Positions 19,056-27,721 of a DNA stretch of 64,000 bases are shown piece after piece. Source of the DNA: Paenibacillus barcinonensis (lineage in GTDB: Bacteria > Bacillota > Bacilli > Paenibacillales > Paenibacillaceae); NCBI RefSeq assembly GCF_003217495.1, contig NZ_QJSW01000012.1, positions 1 through 64,000 on the forward strand. Reading direction: 5' to 3'. The notes beneath the pieces are model-generated. The model made no database searches and was not told where the DNA came from. It saw only the letters and a list, made by a program, of their open reading frames with translations. Every line of letters starts with the position of its first letter. Within the stretch, counting starts at the first letter, position 1. The translations under genes and the position numbers were made by a program.

Positions 19056-19212
19056 AAAACGAAGAGGACAGAAAAAACCTGAAGAAGCGAAGCGTTCGCC
19101 TAAAAGCTTTCTGCAAGAAAGCTACATCAGAAGCATACGCTGATCACCGGATTTTCTCCTTACAATAATGGATTGAAAAATCCGGGGATAACAGCGATCG
19201 GAAGGTTGTTCT
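19056..19212 (+). repeat. Structured intergenic repeat, copy 2 (before purM)
   Basis: It has the same order as copy 1: GAGGACAGAAAAAACCTGAA, AGCGAAGCGTTCGCCT, hairpin AGCTTTCT/AGAAAGCT, AGCATACGCT, hairpin CCGGATTTT at 19147-19155 with AAAATCCGG at 19177-19185, and the end ATAACAGCGATCGGAAGG. The loop sequences differ from copy 1 while stems and ends are kept. Confidence 0.8.
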
Positions 19213-19279
19213 TTCATCGTAGTGGTAATTGTCAATTACCTTGGTTCAATATATACAAGATACGAAGGGTGTGAGGGTT

Positions 19280-20320
19280 GTGTCCGAAGCATATAAAAAG
19301 GCCGGCGTGGATATTGCGGCAGGGAATGAAGCAGTTGAACGGATGAAGAAACACGTAAAGCGTACCTTCCGTCCAGAGGTAATGACTGATCTGGGTGGGT
19401 TCGGGGCACTGTTCGGCTTGAACAAAGATAAATATGATGAGCCGGTACTGGTCTCTGGTACAGACGGTGTGGGCACGAAGCTGAAAATTGCATTTGCCAT
19501 GGACCGTCACGACACAATCGGGATTGACGCAGTAGCCATGTGTGTGAACGATATCGTGGTGCAAGGCGCTGAGCCGCTGTTCTTCCTGGACTACCTCGCT
19601 TGCGATAAGGTCATCCCTGAGAAGATTGAAGCCATCGTTGCCGGAATTGCAGAAGGCTGTCATCAGTCCGGCTGTGCGCTGATTGGTGGCGAAACGGCTG
19701 AGATGCCGGGTATGTACAGTGAAGGCGAGTATGATATCGCGGGGTTCACAGTGGGTATTGTGGACAAAGCCAAGATCATCAACGGCACAACCATTGCACC
19801 TGGAGACACGGTCATCGGTCTTGCTTCCAGTGGTGTACACAGTAACGGCTTCTCTCTGGTTCGCAGATTGCTGCTCGAAGAAGCTGGCCTGGATCTGCAC
19901 TCGGAAGTGGCAGAACTGGGTGGCAAGCTGGGGGATGCCCTGCTGGAGCCAACGAAGATTTATGTAAAACCTCTGCTGTCTCTGCTGGAAAATGTCAATG
20001 TTAAAGGCATGGCTCACATTACCGGCGGTGGATTTATCGAGAATATTCCGCGTATGCTGCCAAGCAACGTGAATGTAGATATAGATTATGGTTCATGGCC
20101 GATTTTGCCGATCTTTAATCTGTTACAGCAAAAAGGCGATGTAACGAATCGGGATATGTTCACTACCTTTAACATGGGCGTCGGGCTTGTGCTGGTTGTG
20201 AATGAAGCAGATGCAGCAAAAGCACTGGAGCAGTTGAAAGCATCTGGTGAAGAAGCGTACATCATTGGCCGTGTAACTGAAGGAGATGCGCGAGTAACCT
20301 TCACAGGAGCGGATGTTTAA
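19280..20320 (+). CDS. purM: Phosphoribosylformylglycinamidine cyclo-ligase (AIR synthetase)
   Basis: Closes the imidazole ring: FGAM plus ATP gives AIR. The 346-residue length equals that of Bacillus PurM. Motifs include [18 protein letters not shown], the ATP site [37 protein letters not shown] and [11 protein letters not shown]. The GTG at 19280 (GTG TCC GAA) with GAGGG just upstream is chosen over a TTG at 19229, because it gives the family N-terminus. Its stop overlaps the purN start by one base. Confidence 0.95.
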   Translation: MSEAYKKAGVDIAAGNEAVERMKKHVKRTFRPEVMTDLGGFGALFGLNKDKYDEPVLVSGTDGVGTKLKIAFAMDRHDTIGIDAVAMCVNDIVVQGAEPLFFLDYLACDKVIPEKIEAIVAGIAEGCHQSGCALIGGETAEMPGMYSEGEYDIAGFTVGIVDKAKIINGTTIAPGDTVIGLASSGVHSNGFSLVRRLLLEEAGLDLHSEVAELGGKLGDALLEPTKIYVKPLLSLLENVNVKGMAHITGGGFIENIPRMLPSNVNVDIDYGSWPILPIFNLLQQKGDVTNRDMFTTFNMGVGLVLVVNEADAAKALEQLKASGEEAYIIGRVTEGDARVTFTGADV

Positions 20321-20937
20321 TGGCGAACTACCGCATTGCTGTATTTGCCTCAGGAGAAGGAAGTAACTTCCAGTCTTTGGTTGATGCAGCACGCAATGGT
20401 GTGTTGAACGCTTCGGTGGAACTGCTCGTATGTGACAAGCCTGCTGCACGTGTTGTGCAGCGAGCACAGGATGCAGGGGTAGACTGCCATTTGTTTACAC
20501 CCAAGGCGTATGCTTCGCGTGAAGCATACGAGGCAGAGATTATCGAAGTGCTGGAATCGAAACAAATTGATCTGGTTGTGCTCGCGGGATATATGAGACT
20601 GCTGACTTCATTAATGGTGGATCGTTACGCAGGCCGATTGATCAATATTCATCCATCCCTGCTGCCCGCATTTACAGGCAAGGATGCCATTGGACAAGCA
20701 CTGGAGTATGGTGTGAAGGTGACCGGTGTGACTGTGCATTTTGTTGACGGGGGAATGGATACGGGGCCGATTATAGCCCAGCACCCGGTTCCCGTGCAGC
20801 CGGGAGATACAGCTGAAACGATCAGCAAAGCCATTCACGCAGCGGAGCAGCAGCTTTACCCTGAAGTGGTATCCTGGTTTGCGCAAGGTCTGGTTCAATT
20901 AGACGGGCGCCACGTCACTGTTAACAAACCGGTTTGA
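20320..20937 (+). CDS. purN: Phosphoribosylglycinamide formyltransferase
   Basis: Transfers a formyl group from 10-formyl-tetrahydrofolate to GAR. The 205-residue product shows IAVFASGEGSNFQSLVDAA at the N-terminus, the catalytic asparagine/histidine block NIHPSLLPAF, and TVHFVDGGMDTGPIIAQ with the catalytic aspartate. It overlaps purM by one base (TAATG). Confidence 0.95.
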   Translation: MANYRIAVFASGEGSNFQSLVDAARNGVLNASVELLVCDKPAARVVQRAQDAGVDCHLFTPKAYASREAYEAEIIEVLESKQIDLVVLAGYMRLLTSLMVDRYAGRLINIHPSLLPAFTGKDAIGQALEYGVKVTGVTVHFVDGGMDTGPIIAQHPVPVQPGDTAETISKAIHAAEQQLYPEVVSWFAQGLVQLDGRHVTVNKPV

Positions 20938-20963
20938 TATAAGTTGAGATTTTTTCCGCACAT

Positions 20964-21045
20964 GAACGGAGAGAACAGAAATAAGCTGGAGCAGCGAAGC
21001 GTTCGCCTGAAAGCTTTCTGAAAGAAGGCTGCATCGGAGTGTTCT
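20964..21045 (+). repeat. Structured intergenic repeat, truncated copy 3 (purN-purH gap)
   Basis: Shares GAACGGAGAGAACAGAAA, GAGCAGCGAAGCGTTCGCCT and the AGCTTTCT/AGAAGGCT hairpin with copies 1 and 2, but the larger hairpin and the CAGCGATCGG end are missing. Confidence 0.7.
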
Positions 21046-21181
21046 GTGTAAACACCGTGGTTCAATTTATATAACAGAAGTCGAATGTTGGTACGCATTT
21101 TGTGATATTTCTCGGGAAATAAATCGGCTGTGTTTCGTCAGGAAACGCGAAGCTTATGGGACATTAAAGGAGGAGCATATT

Positions 21182-22729
21182 GTGAGTATCAAAAGAGCGC
21201 TGGTCAGCGTATCGGATAAAACAGGCATCGTGGACTTTTGCCGCGAGCTGTCGCAAATGGGTGTGGAGATTATTTCGACAGGAGGTACAAGCAGCCTGTT
21301 GTCGAAGGAAGGCGTTCCTGTCATCGGAATTTCGGATGTGACCGGATTCCCGGAAATTATGGACGGACGTGTCAAAACATTACATCCGGCAGTTCACAGT
21401 GGATTGCTTGCTGTTCGCGATAATGAAGAGCATACACGCCAAATGCAGGAGCTTGGTCTCGGTTATATTGATCTGGTTGTTGTTAATCTGTATCCATTCC
21501 AGGAAACGATTGCGAAACCGGATGTAGCCTATGAAGATGCCATCGAGAATATTGATATCGGTGGCCCAACGATGCTCCGTTCTGCGGCGAAAAACCATGC
21601 CTTTGTCAGCGTTGTTGTTGATGCTGCAGACTACAGCCAAGTGCTGGAGGAAGTTCGCAGCAGCGGAGATACGACGCTGGAAACACGCAAACGGCTTGCG
21701 GCAAAAGTGTTCCGTCATACGGCGGCTTACGATGCACTCATCTCCGACTACCTGTCCAACGTGAACGGCGACCCGTTGCCAGAGCGTCTGACGGTTACTT
21801 ATGAAAAGCTCCAGGATTTGCGCTACGGCGAAAATCCACACCAACAGGCGGCATTCTACCGCAAACCGCTGGCTGCACAGGATACATTGACAACAGCTGA
21901 GCAGCTGCACGGTAAAGAGCTGTCCTATAATAACATCAATGATGCCAACGCAGCCTTGCAGATCGTCAAAGAATTTGAAGAGCCTGCAGTGGTTGCGGTG
22001 AAGCATATGAACCCTTGCGGCGTCGGGATCGGCGAAAGCATCTATGAAGCATACAGCAAAGCGTATGCTGCTGACCCAACATCAATCTTCGGCGGCATTG
22101 TGGCAGCGAACCGGATTATCGACAGCGATACGGCGAACAAGCTGAGCGAGATTTTCCTGGAAATCGTGCTGGCTCCTGATTTTACTCAAGAAGCATTAGA
22201 CATTCTGACGAAAAAGAAAAACATTCGTTTGCTTAAAACAGGTGAGCTGAGTGCAGCACGCAACCGTGAGAGTCAATTCGTGGTGACGTCCATTGATGGC
22301 GGTATGATCGTGCAGCAGTCTGATGTACACTCGATTGAAGCCAGCGAATTGAACGTAGTGACCGATCGTGCACCTTCCGAAGAAGAAATGAAACAGCTGT
22401 TGTTTGGCTGGAAAGTCGTTAAACATGTGAAGTCTAACGCGATTGTACTTGCTGCAAACGATATGACGGTAGGTGTAGGTGCGGGACAAATGAACCGTGT
22501 TGGCGCTGCCAAAATTGCCATTGAGCAAGCTGGAGAGCAGGCCAAAGGTGCTGTTCTTGCTTCGGATGCATTCTTCCCGATGGGGGATACATTGGAGCTG
22601 GCAGCAAAAGCTGGTATTACAGCAGTTATTCAGCCAGGCGGTTCGATCAAAGACGAAGAGTCCATCAAAGTAGCCAATGAATATGGCATTGCGATGGTAT
22701 TTACAGGTGTTCGTCATTTCAAACACTAG
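21182..22729 (+). CDS. purH: Bifunctional AICAR transformylase / IMP cyclohydrolase
   Basis: Carries out the last two steps to IMP. Residues 1 to about 195 are the MGS-like cyclohydrolase domain ([44 protein letters not shown]). The rest is the transformylase with KHMNPCGVG and the C-terminal [19 protein letters not shown] and [10 protein letters not shown] ending. The 515-residue length is normal. The GTG start follows AAGGAGGAG. It is separated from purN by 244 bases holding a truncated repeat and from purD by an intrinsic terminator. Confidence 0.96.
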   Translation: MSIKRALVSVSDKTGIVDFCRELSQMGVEIISTGGTSSLLSKEGVPVIGISDVTGFPEIMDGRVKTLHPAVHSGLLAVRDNEEHTRQMQELGLGYIDLVVVNLYPFQETIAKPDVAYEDAIENIDIGGPTMLRSAAKNHAFVSVVVDAADYSQVLEEVRSSGDTTLETRKRLAAKVFRHTAAYDALISDYLSNVNGDPLPERLTVTYEKLQDLRYGENPHQQAAFYRKPLAAQDTLTTAEQLHGKELSYNNINDANAALQIVKEFEEPAVVAVKHMNPCGVGIGESIYEAYSKAYAADPTSIFGGIVAANRIIDSDTANKLSEIFLEIVLAPDFTQEALDILTKKKNIRLLKTGELSAARNRESQFVVTSIDGGMIVQQSDVHSIEASELNVVTDRAPSEEEMKQLLFGWKVVKHVKSNAIVLAANDMTVGVGAGQMNRVGAAKIAIEQAGEQAKGAVLASDAFFPMGDTLELAAKAGITAVIQPGGSIKDEESIKVANEYGIAMVFTGVRHFKH

Positions 22730-22777
22730 GCATGAAGGTATAAGCTATACGTTGTCATCATAAGTGGCAAGTGTTAC

Positions 22778-22830
22778 AAAGGGGTGTCACCTGTCATGCT
22801 CATGACGTATGGGACACTCCTTTTTTCAGG
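22778..22830 (+). terminator. Internal terminator between purH and purD
   Basis: AAAGGGGTGTC at 22778-22788 pairs with GACACTCCTTT at 22813-22823 (one G-T pair), a second stem GTCATG/CATGAC at 22793-22806 fills the loop, and six T follow directly. It looks fully functional although purD lies 70 bases downstream. Confidence 0.75.
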
Positions 22831-22894
22831 AAGAGATACGATCTGATATGTGTGAACATACCAATACTATTGAAGCGTGGAGGGGAACAGACGA

Positions 22895-24160
22895 ATGGAT
22901 ATTTTGGTTGTTGGCGGCGGTGGCCGCGAGCATGCGATCATTTGGGCGCTGGCGAAGAGTCCTAAGGCAGGTAAAATTCATTGTGCGCCGGGAAATGCAG
23001 GTATTGCACAGCTGGCAGAATGTCATCCGATTGCCGTACATGAATTCGACAAGCTCAAAGCACTTGCTGTGGAGCTGAAGGTAGACCTTGTCGTGATCGG
23101 ACCAGATGATCCGCTGGCAGACGGGATCGTAGATGCGTTTGACTCGACAGGCATTCCGGTCTTCGGACCACGCCGTAATGCGGCAGAGATCGAAGGCAGC
23201 AAAACGTTTATGAAGGACCTTCTGCACAAGTATCATATTCCTACTGCTGCCTATGAGAAGTTCGATAACTATGAGCAGGCTCAAGCCTATCTGGATGAAC
23301 AGGCCATTCCGGTGGTCATTAAAGCGGATGGTCTCGCTGCGGGTAAAGGGGTAACCGTAGCGTACTCCCGTGAAGAAGCAAATCAGGCGCTGCGCAGCAT
23401 TATGGTTGATAAGGTATTCGGTGAAGCTGGAGCTAAAGTCATTATTGAAGAATTCCTCGCTGGACAGGAAATGTCGATTCTGGCTTTTGTGGATGGCGAG
23501 ACTGTTCGCCCGATGGCGGCAGCGCAGGATCACAAGCCTGTCTTCGATCATGATCAGGGTCCCAATACGGGTGGAATGGGAACATACTCCCCGCTTCCAC
23601 ATATTCCGGCCTCCATTATTGAAGAAGCGGTGGAAACGATTATTAAGCCAACAGCAAAAGCGATGGTATCCGAAGGTCGGCCATTCCGCGGTGTATTGTT
23701 CGCGGGTCTGATGATCTCCCCGGATGGCAAGCCCAAAACGATTGAGTTCAATGCGCGTTTTGGAGATCCAGAGACACAAGTGGTGCTGCCCCGGTTGAAT
23801 AGTGATCTGCTGGACATTTTCTGGGCAACCGTGCACGGGAAATTAGCCGACATTGAGATTGAATGGAGTGACGAGGCTGCGGTATGTGTTGTGCTCGCTT
23901 CCGGCGGATATCCGGGTCCTTATGCCAAAGGTGTCGTGATCCACGGACTCGATGAGGAGCACGAGGGCGTTGTATTCCATGCAGGAACCGCTCGTAACGG
24001 AGCCGGAGAATGGGTAACGAACGGTGGACGAATTCTGGGTGTGGTTGGTCTTGGCGCAGACATTGCGGAAGCGAGAGCCAAAGCATATGCCCAGGCAGAG
24101 CGCATTCAGTTCGAAGGAAAGCATCAACGCAGCGACATTGCAGCCAAAGCTTTAGTGTAA
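22895..24160 (+). CDS. purD: Phosphoribosylamine-glycine ligase
   Basis: ATP-grasp ligase of 421 residues that joins glycine to phosphoribosylamine. Motifs are MDILVVGGGGREHAIIWAL at the N-terminus, the ATP-grasp loop VIKADGLAAGKGV, the signature RFGDPETQVVLPRL and the acidic pair EFNARFGDPE. The ATG at 22895 is chosen over the GTG at 22877 because it gives the family N-terminus and follows GGAGGGG at normal distance. Last gene of the pur operon; no T-rich terminator is seen right after it, only a long hairpin at 24189-24232. Confidence 0.95.
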   Translation: MDILVVGGGGREHAIIWALAKSPKAGKIHCAPGNAGIAQLAECHPIAVHEFDKLKALAVELKVDLVVIGPDDPLADGIVDAFDSTGIPVFGPRRNAAEIEGSKTFMKDLLHKYHIPTAAYEKFDNYEQAQAYLDEQAIPVVIKADGLAAGKGVTVAYSREEANQALRSIMVDKVFGEAGAKVIIEEFLAGQEMSILAFVDGETVRPMAAAQDHKPVFDHDQGPNTGGMGTYSPLPHIPASIIEEAVETIIKPTAKAMVSEGRPFRGVLFAGLMISPDGKPKTIEFNARFGDPETQVVLPRLNSDLLDIFWATVHGKLADIEIEWSDEAAVCVVLASGGYPGPYAKGVVIHGLDEEHEGVVFHAGTARNGAGEWVTNGGRILGVVGLGADIAEARAKAYAQAERIQFEGKHQRSDIAAKALV

Positions 24161-24894
24161 GCATAGCAGCGTTCTAAAACTAACCCAAATAGCCCGTAGG
24201 AGGGGTACCGAAAGGTATTTGCATCCTGCGGGCTATTTGCTGCGTATTACCTATAACGCGTGTAAAACAGGCAGCTACATACCTGCATGAGTACAACCTT
24301 AAGCAGCCTTTTCAGTGAGCAGCCACATTGGTTTAATTTCTGAATGAGGCGGGTAGTATTTCATTAAAATGGACTAATCTATTAGAGAGAACAACAATAA
24401 ATTACGATCATTAACGAAGCAGGGATCACGCTGGATTAGCAGCCAAAGGCATAACATACATATAGACTATTCTGTGAACAATAGACTGTAAGCTTATGCC
24501 AAACCATGACGTGCAACTGGATGGTTTGGATCAAATCATGATATACTTTTCGGAAACAGGAATCGGTACGAGGGGAGGTGGATATCTATTGGGTAGGCGA
24601 TATTGTAAATTGTCCAAATGGAGAATCTAGGTGGAGTTAATCAAGGAACAATGGACAGCATGAGGGGTAACCCGTTTTGATTGAAGTCGTTTCTAAAACG
24701 TCATGGACGTTATTGGCTTCATCTTGGATTCCTGTTTTAGATTTACAAGGTCATTGTGCAACTTATACAGAAATGATCATGAACTGATTTTTATATAATG
24801 TTTGATACATCAATCGACCCTTGCTTTAGTAACACAAACAGCGCATGAATAGTTAATGGCATAAATATTGACGAATCACGCTGTAACTATCTTT
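24161..24894 (+). other. Long untranslated region before the first CNNM gene
   Basis: About 735 bases without a convincing gene. At 24189-24232 a strong hairpin (AAATAGCCCG with CGGGCTATTT arms) lacks a T run. TATACT at 24542-24547 may be a -10 element. After it, GGGGAGGTGG at 24573-24582 precedes a TTG that opens a frame of only 13 codons (24589-24630), a possible leader peptide. AAAACGTC/GACGTT at 24696-24711 forms another stem. A leader of more than 300 bases before a predicted divalent-cation transporter suggests RNA-level control, but it does not clearly match the M-box or manganese riboswitch consensus. Confidence 0.45.
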
Positions 24895-24928
24895 GGAGGT
24901 GAATCCCTGAGGATCGGGGAAGTCTTTG
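24895..24928 (+). promoter_or_regulatory. SD-hairpin-TTG start site of the first CNNM gene
   Basis: The Shine-Dalgarno sequence GGAGGTGA at 24895-24902 lies 23 bases before the TTG start at 24926, too far for normal initiation. A 17-base hairpin (TCCC at 24904-24907 with GGGA at 24917-24920) folds within the spacer. Removing it leaves an effective spacing of 6 bases. The paralogous gene at 26353 has the same layout with a different hairpin sequence. Confidence 0.75.
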
Positions 24929-26263
24929 GACATAATTACCATATTAAATATCGCATTACTTATCATCTTGATTGTATTGACTGCATTTTTCGTGGCATCG
25001 GAGTTTGCAGTAGTTAAGATTCGTACATCAAGAGTGGATCAACTGGTTGCCGAGGGAAATAAACAGGCAGTGTTAGCCAAAAAGGTTGTCTCGAATCTCG
25101 ATTATTATCTATCTGCCTGTCAGCTCGGGATTACCGTTACCGCCTTGGGACTCGGTGCTTTGGGTAAACCAACGGTGGAGAGATTGCTGTATCCTGTGTT
25201 CAGCTACCTGGACGTACCCGCTTCTATCTCGGCAATTGCTTCTTATGCGATAGCTTTTATTCTCGTTACGTTTTTGCATGTCGTTGTTGGTGAGATGGCA
25301 CCCAAAACGCTGGCGATTCAGTTTTCGGAAAAACTGACGTTATTACTTTCGCCGCCGCTGTACTGGTTTGGTAAAATCATGTACCCGTTCATCTGGGCAC
25401 TTAATGGTGCCTCTCGTGTAATTCTGCGTGGATTGGGTGTGAAACCTGCAGGACATGATCAAGCCTACTCAGAGGACGAGATTAAAATTATTATGAATCA
25501 GAGCTATGAAGGCGATGAGAGCAACAAGACAAAGCTTTCGTACCTGGAAAATGTTTTTGTGTTCGACGAACGGGATGCCAAAGACATCATGGTTCCGCGT
25601 ACAGAATTGGTTACATTGAATCAGGATATGACTTATGACGACATTATTCCTATTCTGGATGAGCATAACTACTCCAGATATCCCGTAATTGAGGATGGAG
25701 ACAAGGACCGTATTATTGGTGTCGTAAACGTGAAGAAGATTTTGCCGGACATGGTGGCGACTCGTGCATATCAATTGAGTGAATTCGTGCGAGAGATTCC
25801 ATTTGTGTCGGAAGTGACTTCCATTCAGGATGCAATGATTAAAATGCAGCAGGAACGAGTTCACATGGCTGTCGTCGTGGATGAATACGGTGGTACTTCG
25901 GGAATCATTACGATGGAGGATATCCTTGAAGAGCTGGTAGGCGAGATCAGGGATGAATTCGATGCGGATGAAGTGGCAGACATTCAGGAAACCGGGAAAA
26001 ACCAGTATCTGATTAACGGTCGCGTGCTTCTGGATGAACTGGAGCGACAGTTCGGGATTGTGTTCGAGGGCAATGAAGAGATGGATACCGTTGCCGGATG
26101 GATTCAGTACCAGAAGGGTGTCGGTGTGGAAAAAGGAGATACGGTTGAACACGGCGACTATGTCTGGACCGTTGTGGATGCCGAGAACTATCACATCAAG
26201 CAGGTGCTGCTTGAGCGTGTACAGGGCGCGGAGGTTCAAGAGCCTGCAAGTGATCTGGCTTAA
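24926..26263 (+). CDS. CNNM/CBS/CorC-HlyC domain membrane transporter
   Basis: A 445-residue membrane protein of the family that exports or balances Mg2+ and related divalent cations (known in Bacillus as YhdP/YugS relatives; often mislabelled hemolysin). Residues 1 to about 200 are the DUF21/CNNM domain with membrane helices and LSACQLGITVTALGLGALG. Residues about 205-330 are two CBS domains (VPRTELVTLN, VVDEYGGTSGIITMEDILE). The rest is a CorC_HlyC domain. The TTG start is fixed by the family N-terminus. Acidic, nucleotide-binding CBS pairs usually sense ATP-Mg. Confidence 0.9.
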   Translation: MDIITILNIALLIILIVLTAFFVASEFAVVKIRTSRVDQLVAEGNKQAVLAKKVVSNLDYYLSACQLGITVTALGLGALGKPTVERLLYPVFSYLDVPASISAIASYAIAFILVTFLHVVVGEMAPKTLAIQFSEKLTLLLSPPLYWFGKIMYPFIWALNGASRVILRGLGVKPAGHDQAYSEDEIKIIMNQSYEGDESNKTKLSYLENVFVFDERDAKDIMVPRTELVTLNQDMTYDDIIPILDEHNYSRYPVIEDGDKDRIIGVVNVKKILPDMVATRAYQLSEFVREIPFVSEVTSIQDAMIKMQQERVHMAVVVDEYGGTSGIITMEDILEELVGEIRDEFDADEVADIQETGKNQYLINGRVLLDELERQFGIVFEGNEEMDTVAGWIQYQKGVGVEKGDTVEHGDYVWTVVDAENYHIKQVLLERVQGAEVQEPASDLA

Positions 26264-26321
26264 TGTTATGAGAGCTTGAGTATATGTGTACCTGATCTGC
26301 ATGTACATTTTAAAACTTAAT

Positions 26322-26355
26322 GGAGGTGAATCCCTCAATCTGAGGGAAGTCATTG
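26322..26355 (+). promoter_or_regulatory. SD-hairpin-TTG start site of the second CNNM gene
   Basis: GGAGGTGA at 26322-26329 is followed by a perfect 7-bp hairpin, TCCCTCA at 26331-26337 with TGAGGGA at 26341-26347 and a three-base loop, then TTG at 26353. As in the first gene, the gap is 23 bases, of which 17 are in the hairpin, so the effective spacing is 6. Confidence 0.78.
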
Positions 26356-27435
26356 GACGGAATAATAGCCTTAAACCTATTTTTAGTCGTTATATTTATC
26401 GGTCTGACCGCGTTTTTCGTAGGCGCTGAGTTCGCGATTCTGAAAGTGCGGATGTCCCGTATTGATCAATTGATCGCGGAAGGCAACAAAAAAGCAGTAA
26501 TCGCCAAAAAAGTGGCACATAACCTGGATTATTATCTGTCAGCTTGTCAACTGGGGATTACCATTACAGCTCTCGTGCTGGGGGCCTTGGGTGAGCCAAC
26601 GGTAGAGAAGATGCTGCATCCGTTATTTGAGCGTCTTGAAGTGCCGGCTGCGTTGTCCACGGTACTTTCTTACGGTATTGCACTGGCAGTGATCACCTTC
26701 CTGCACGTTGTGATTGGTGAATTGGCGCCCAAAACACTGGCCATCCAGTTTGCCGAGCGGATGACTTTAATGCTTGCCCCACCGCTCTACTGGTTCGGTA
26801 AAATTATGAATCCGTTCATCTATGCTTTGAATGGTGCAGCTCGTTTGCTGCTCGGCCTGTTCGGGATCAAACCGGCCGGACATGATACCGTTCACTCCGA
26901 AGAGGAGCTGAAGCTGATTATGGCGCAATCGTATGAGAGCGGGGAGATCAACCAAACCGAGCTGGACTATCTCAAAAACATTTTTGCGTTTGATGAGCGT
27001 TTGCTCCAGGAGATTATGATTCCGCACAACAAAATTGTTACACTGAACAAAGATATGCCGCTGGATCAGATTATTGAGGTGTTGAACCGGCATGAATATA
27101 CAAGATATCCAGTCATTGCATCCGGGGAAACCAACCATTTTGTCGGTTTTATTAATACGAAACAAACCTTGACCAGTGTGGCTGCAGGCAGGGAGTTCAG
27201 TATGAACACCTTTATGCATCCAATGCCAAGCTTCTCGGAGCGTTCGCCAATCAAGGATGTGCTCATTCAGATGCAGCAGAGCCGCGTGCATATTGCATCA
27301 GTCCGAAACGAAGCAGGGGATACCATTGGAATGGTCACGATGGAGGATATTCTCGAAGAGATTGTTGGGGATATCAAGGATGAGTATGAGCATAAGGATT
27401 TGGTTCATCCGCCGAAGAAATTAAAGCTGGTATAA
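26353..27435 (+). CDS. CNNM/CBS domain membrane protein lacking the CorC-HlyC domain
   Basis: A 360-residue paralogue of the preceding gene, 90 bases downstream, very similar in the CNNM part (LSACQLGITITALVLGALG) and with two CBS domains ending in TIGMVTMEDILEEIVGDIKD. It stops soon after the CBS pair with a basic tail and lacks the roughly 85-residue C-terminal CorC_HlyC domain. The CBS pair has lost the VVDEYGGT motif (here SVRNEAGDT), so ligand binding may differ. It may work as a heteromer with the first protein. Confidence 0.88.
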   Translation: MDGIIALNLFLVVIFIGLTAFFVGAEFAILKVRMSRIDQLIAEGNKKAVIAKKVAHNLDYYLSACQLGITITALVLGALGEPTVEKMLHPLFERLEVPAALSTVLSYGIALAVITFLHVVIGELAPKTLAIQFAERMTLMLAPPLYWFGKIMNPFIYALNGAARLLLGLFGIKPAGHDTVHSEEELKLIMAQSYESGEINQTELDYLKNIFAFDERLLQEIMIPHNKIVTLNKDMPLDQIIEVLNRHEYTRYPVIASGETNHFVGFINTKQTLTSVAAGREFSMNTFMHPMPSFSERSPIKDVLIQMQQSRVHIASVRNEAGDTIGMVTMEDILEEIVGDIKDEYEHKDLVHPPKKLKLV

Positions 27436-27459
27436 TAAACACAATACTGAGCTGCAACC

Positions 27460-27492
27460 AACAGGCTCCCGAATTACGGGGCCTGTTTTTTC
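27460..27492 (+). terminator. Terminator after the CNNM pair
   Basis: AACAGGCTCC at 27460-27469 pairs with GGGGCCTGTT at 27478-27487 (one G-T pair), followed by TTTTTT. Confidence 0.85.
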
Positions 27493-27553
27493 ATAGGTAT
27501 CCTTGCTTGGAACGTACAAATGAAAAATTTGAAAATGATTCACAGTACTAAAG

Positions 27554-27640
27554 TCTTAATTTTAAAATAAATGCTTGCGTAATGAAAGGAAATGTACTAA
27601 TATAAATTTAAAGAATCTTAATTTAAAGATAAATACAAGT
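27554..27640 (+). promoter_or_regulatory. Promoter and likely repressor sites of the mhq-like operon
   Basis: TTGCGT at 27575-27580 and TAATAT at 27598-27603 are spaced by 17 bases. The motif TCTTAATTT occurs just before the -35 element and again just after the -10 element, where it forms an imperfect palindrome with AAATTTAAAGA. Two such A/T-rich palindromes flanking a promoter suit a MarR-type repressor such as MhqR, YodB or HypR. The site does not clearly match one known operator, so the regulator is not named. Confidence 0.5.
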
Positions 27641-27721
27641 AAAGCCCAATAAAGGCAAAGAACAAATAAAAGCGGTGCACAACAACCAAAATACGATTAT
27701 AAAGTCAAGGGAGTGGAGATT

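Noticed and set aside
24590..24720. Mg2+ (M-box) or manganese riboswitch before the CNNM gene
   Set aside because: AAAACGTC/GACG and ATTGG recall part of the M-box, but the conserved 5' GGTGAGGCTCC-type segment and the 3' core are not found.
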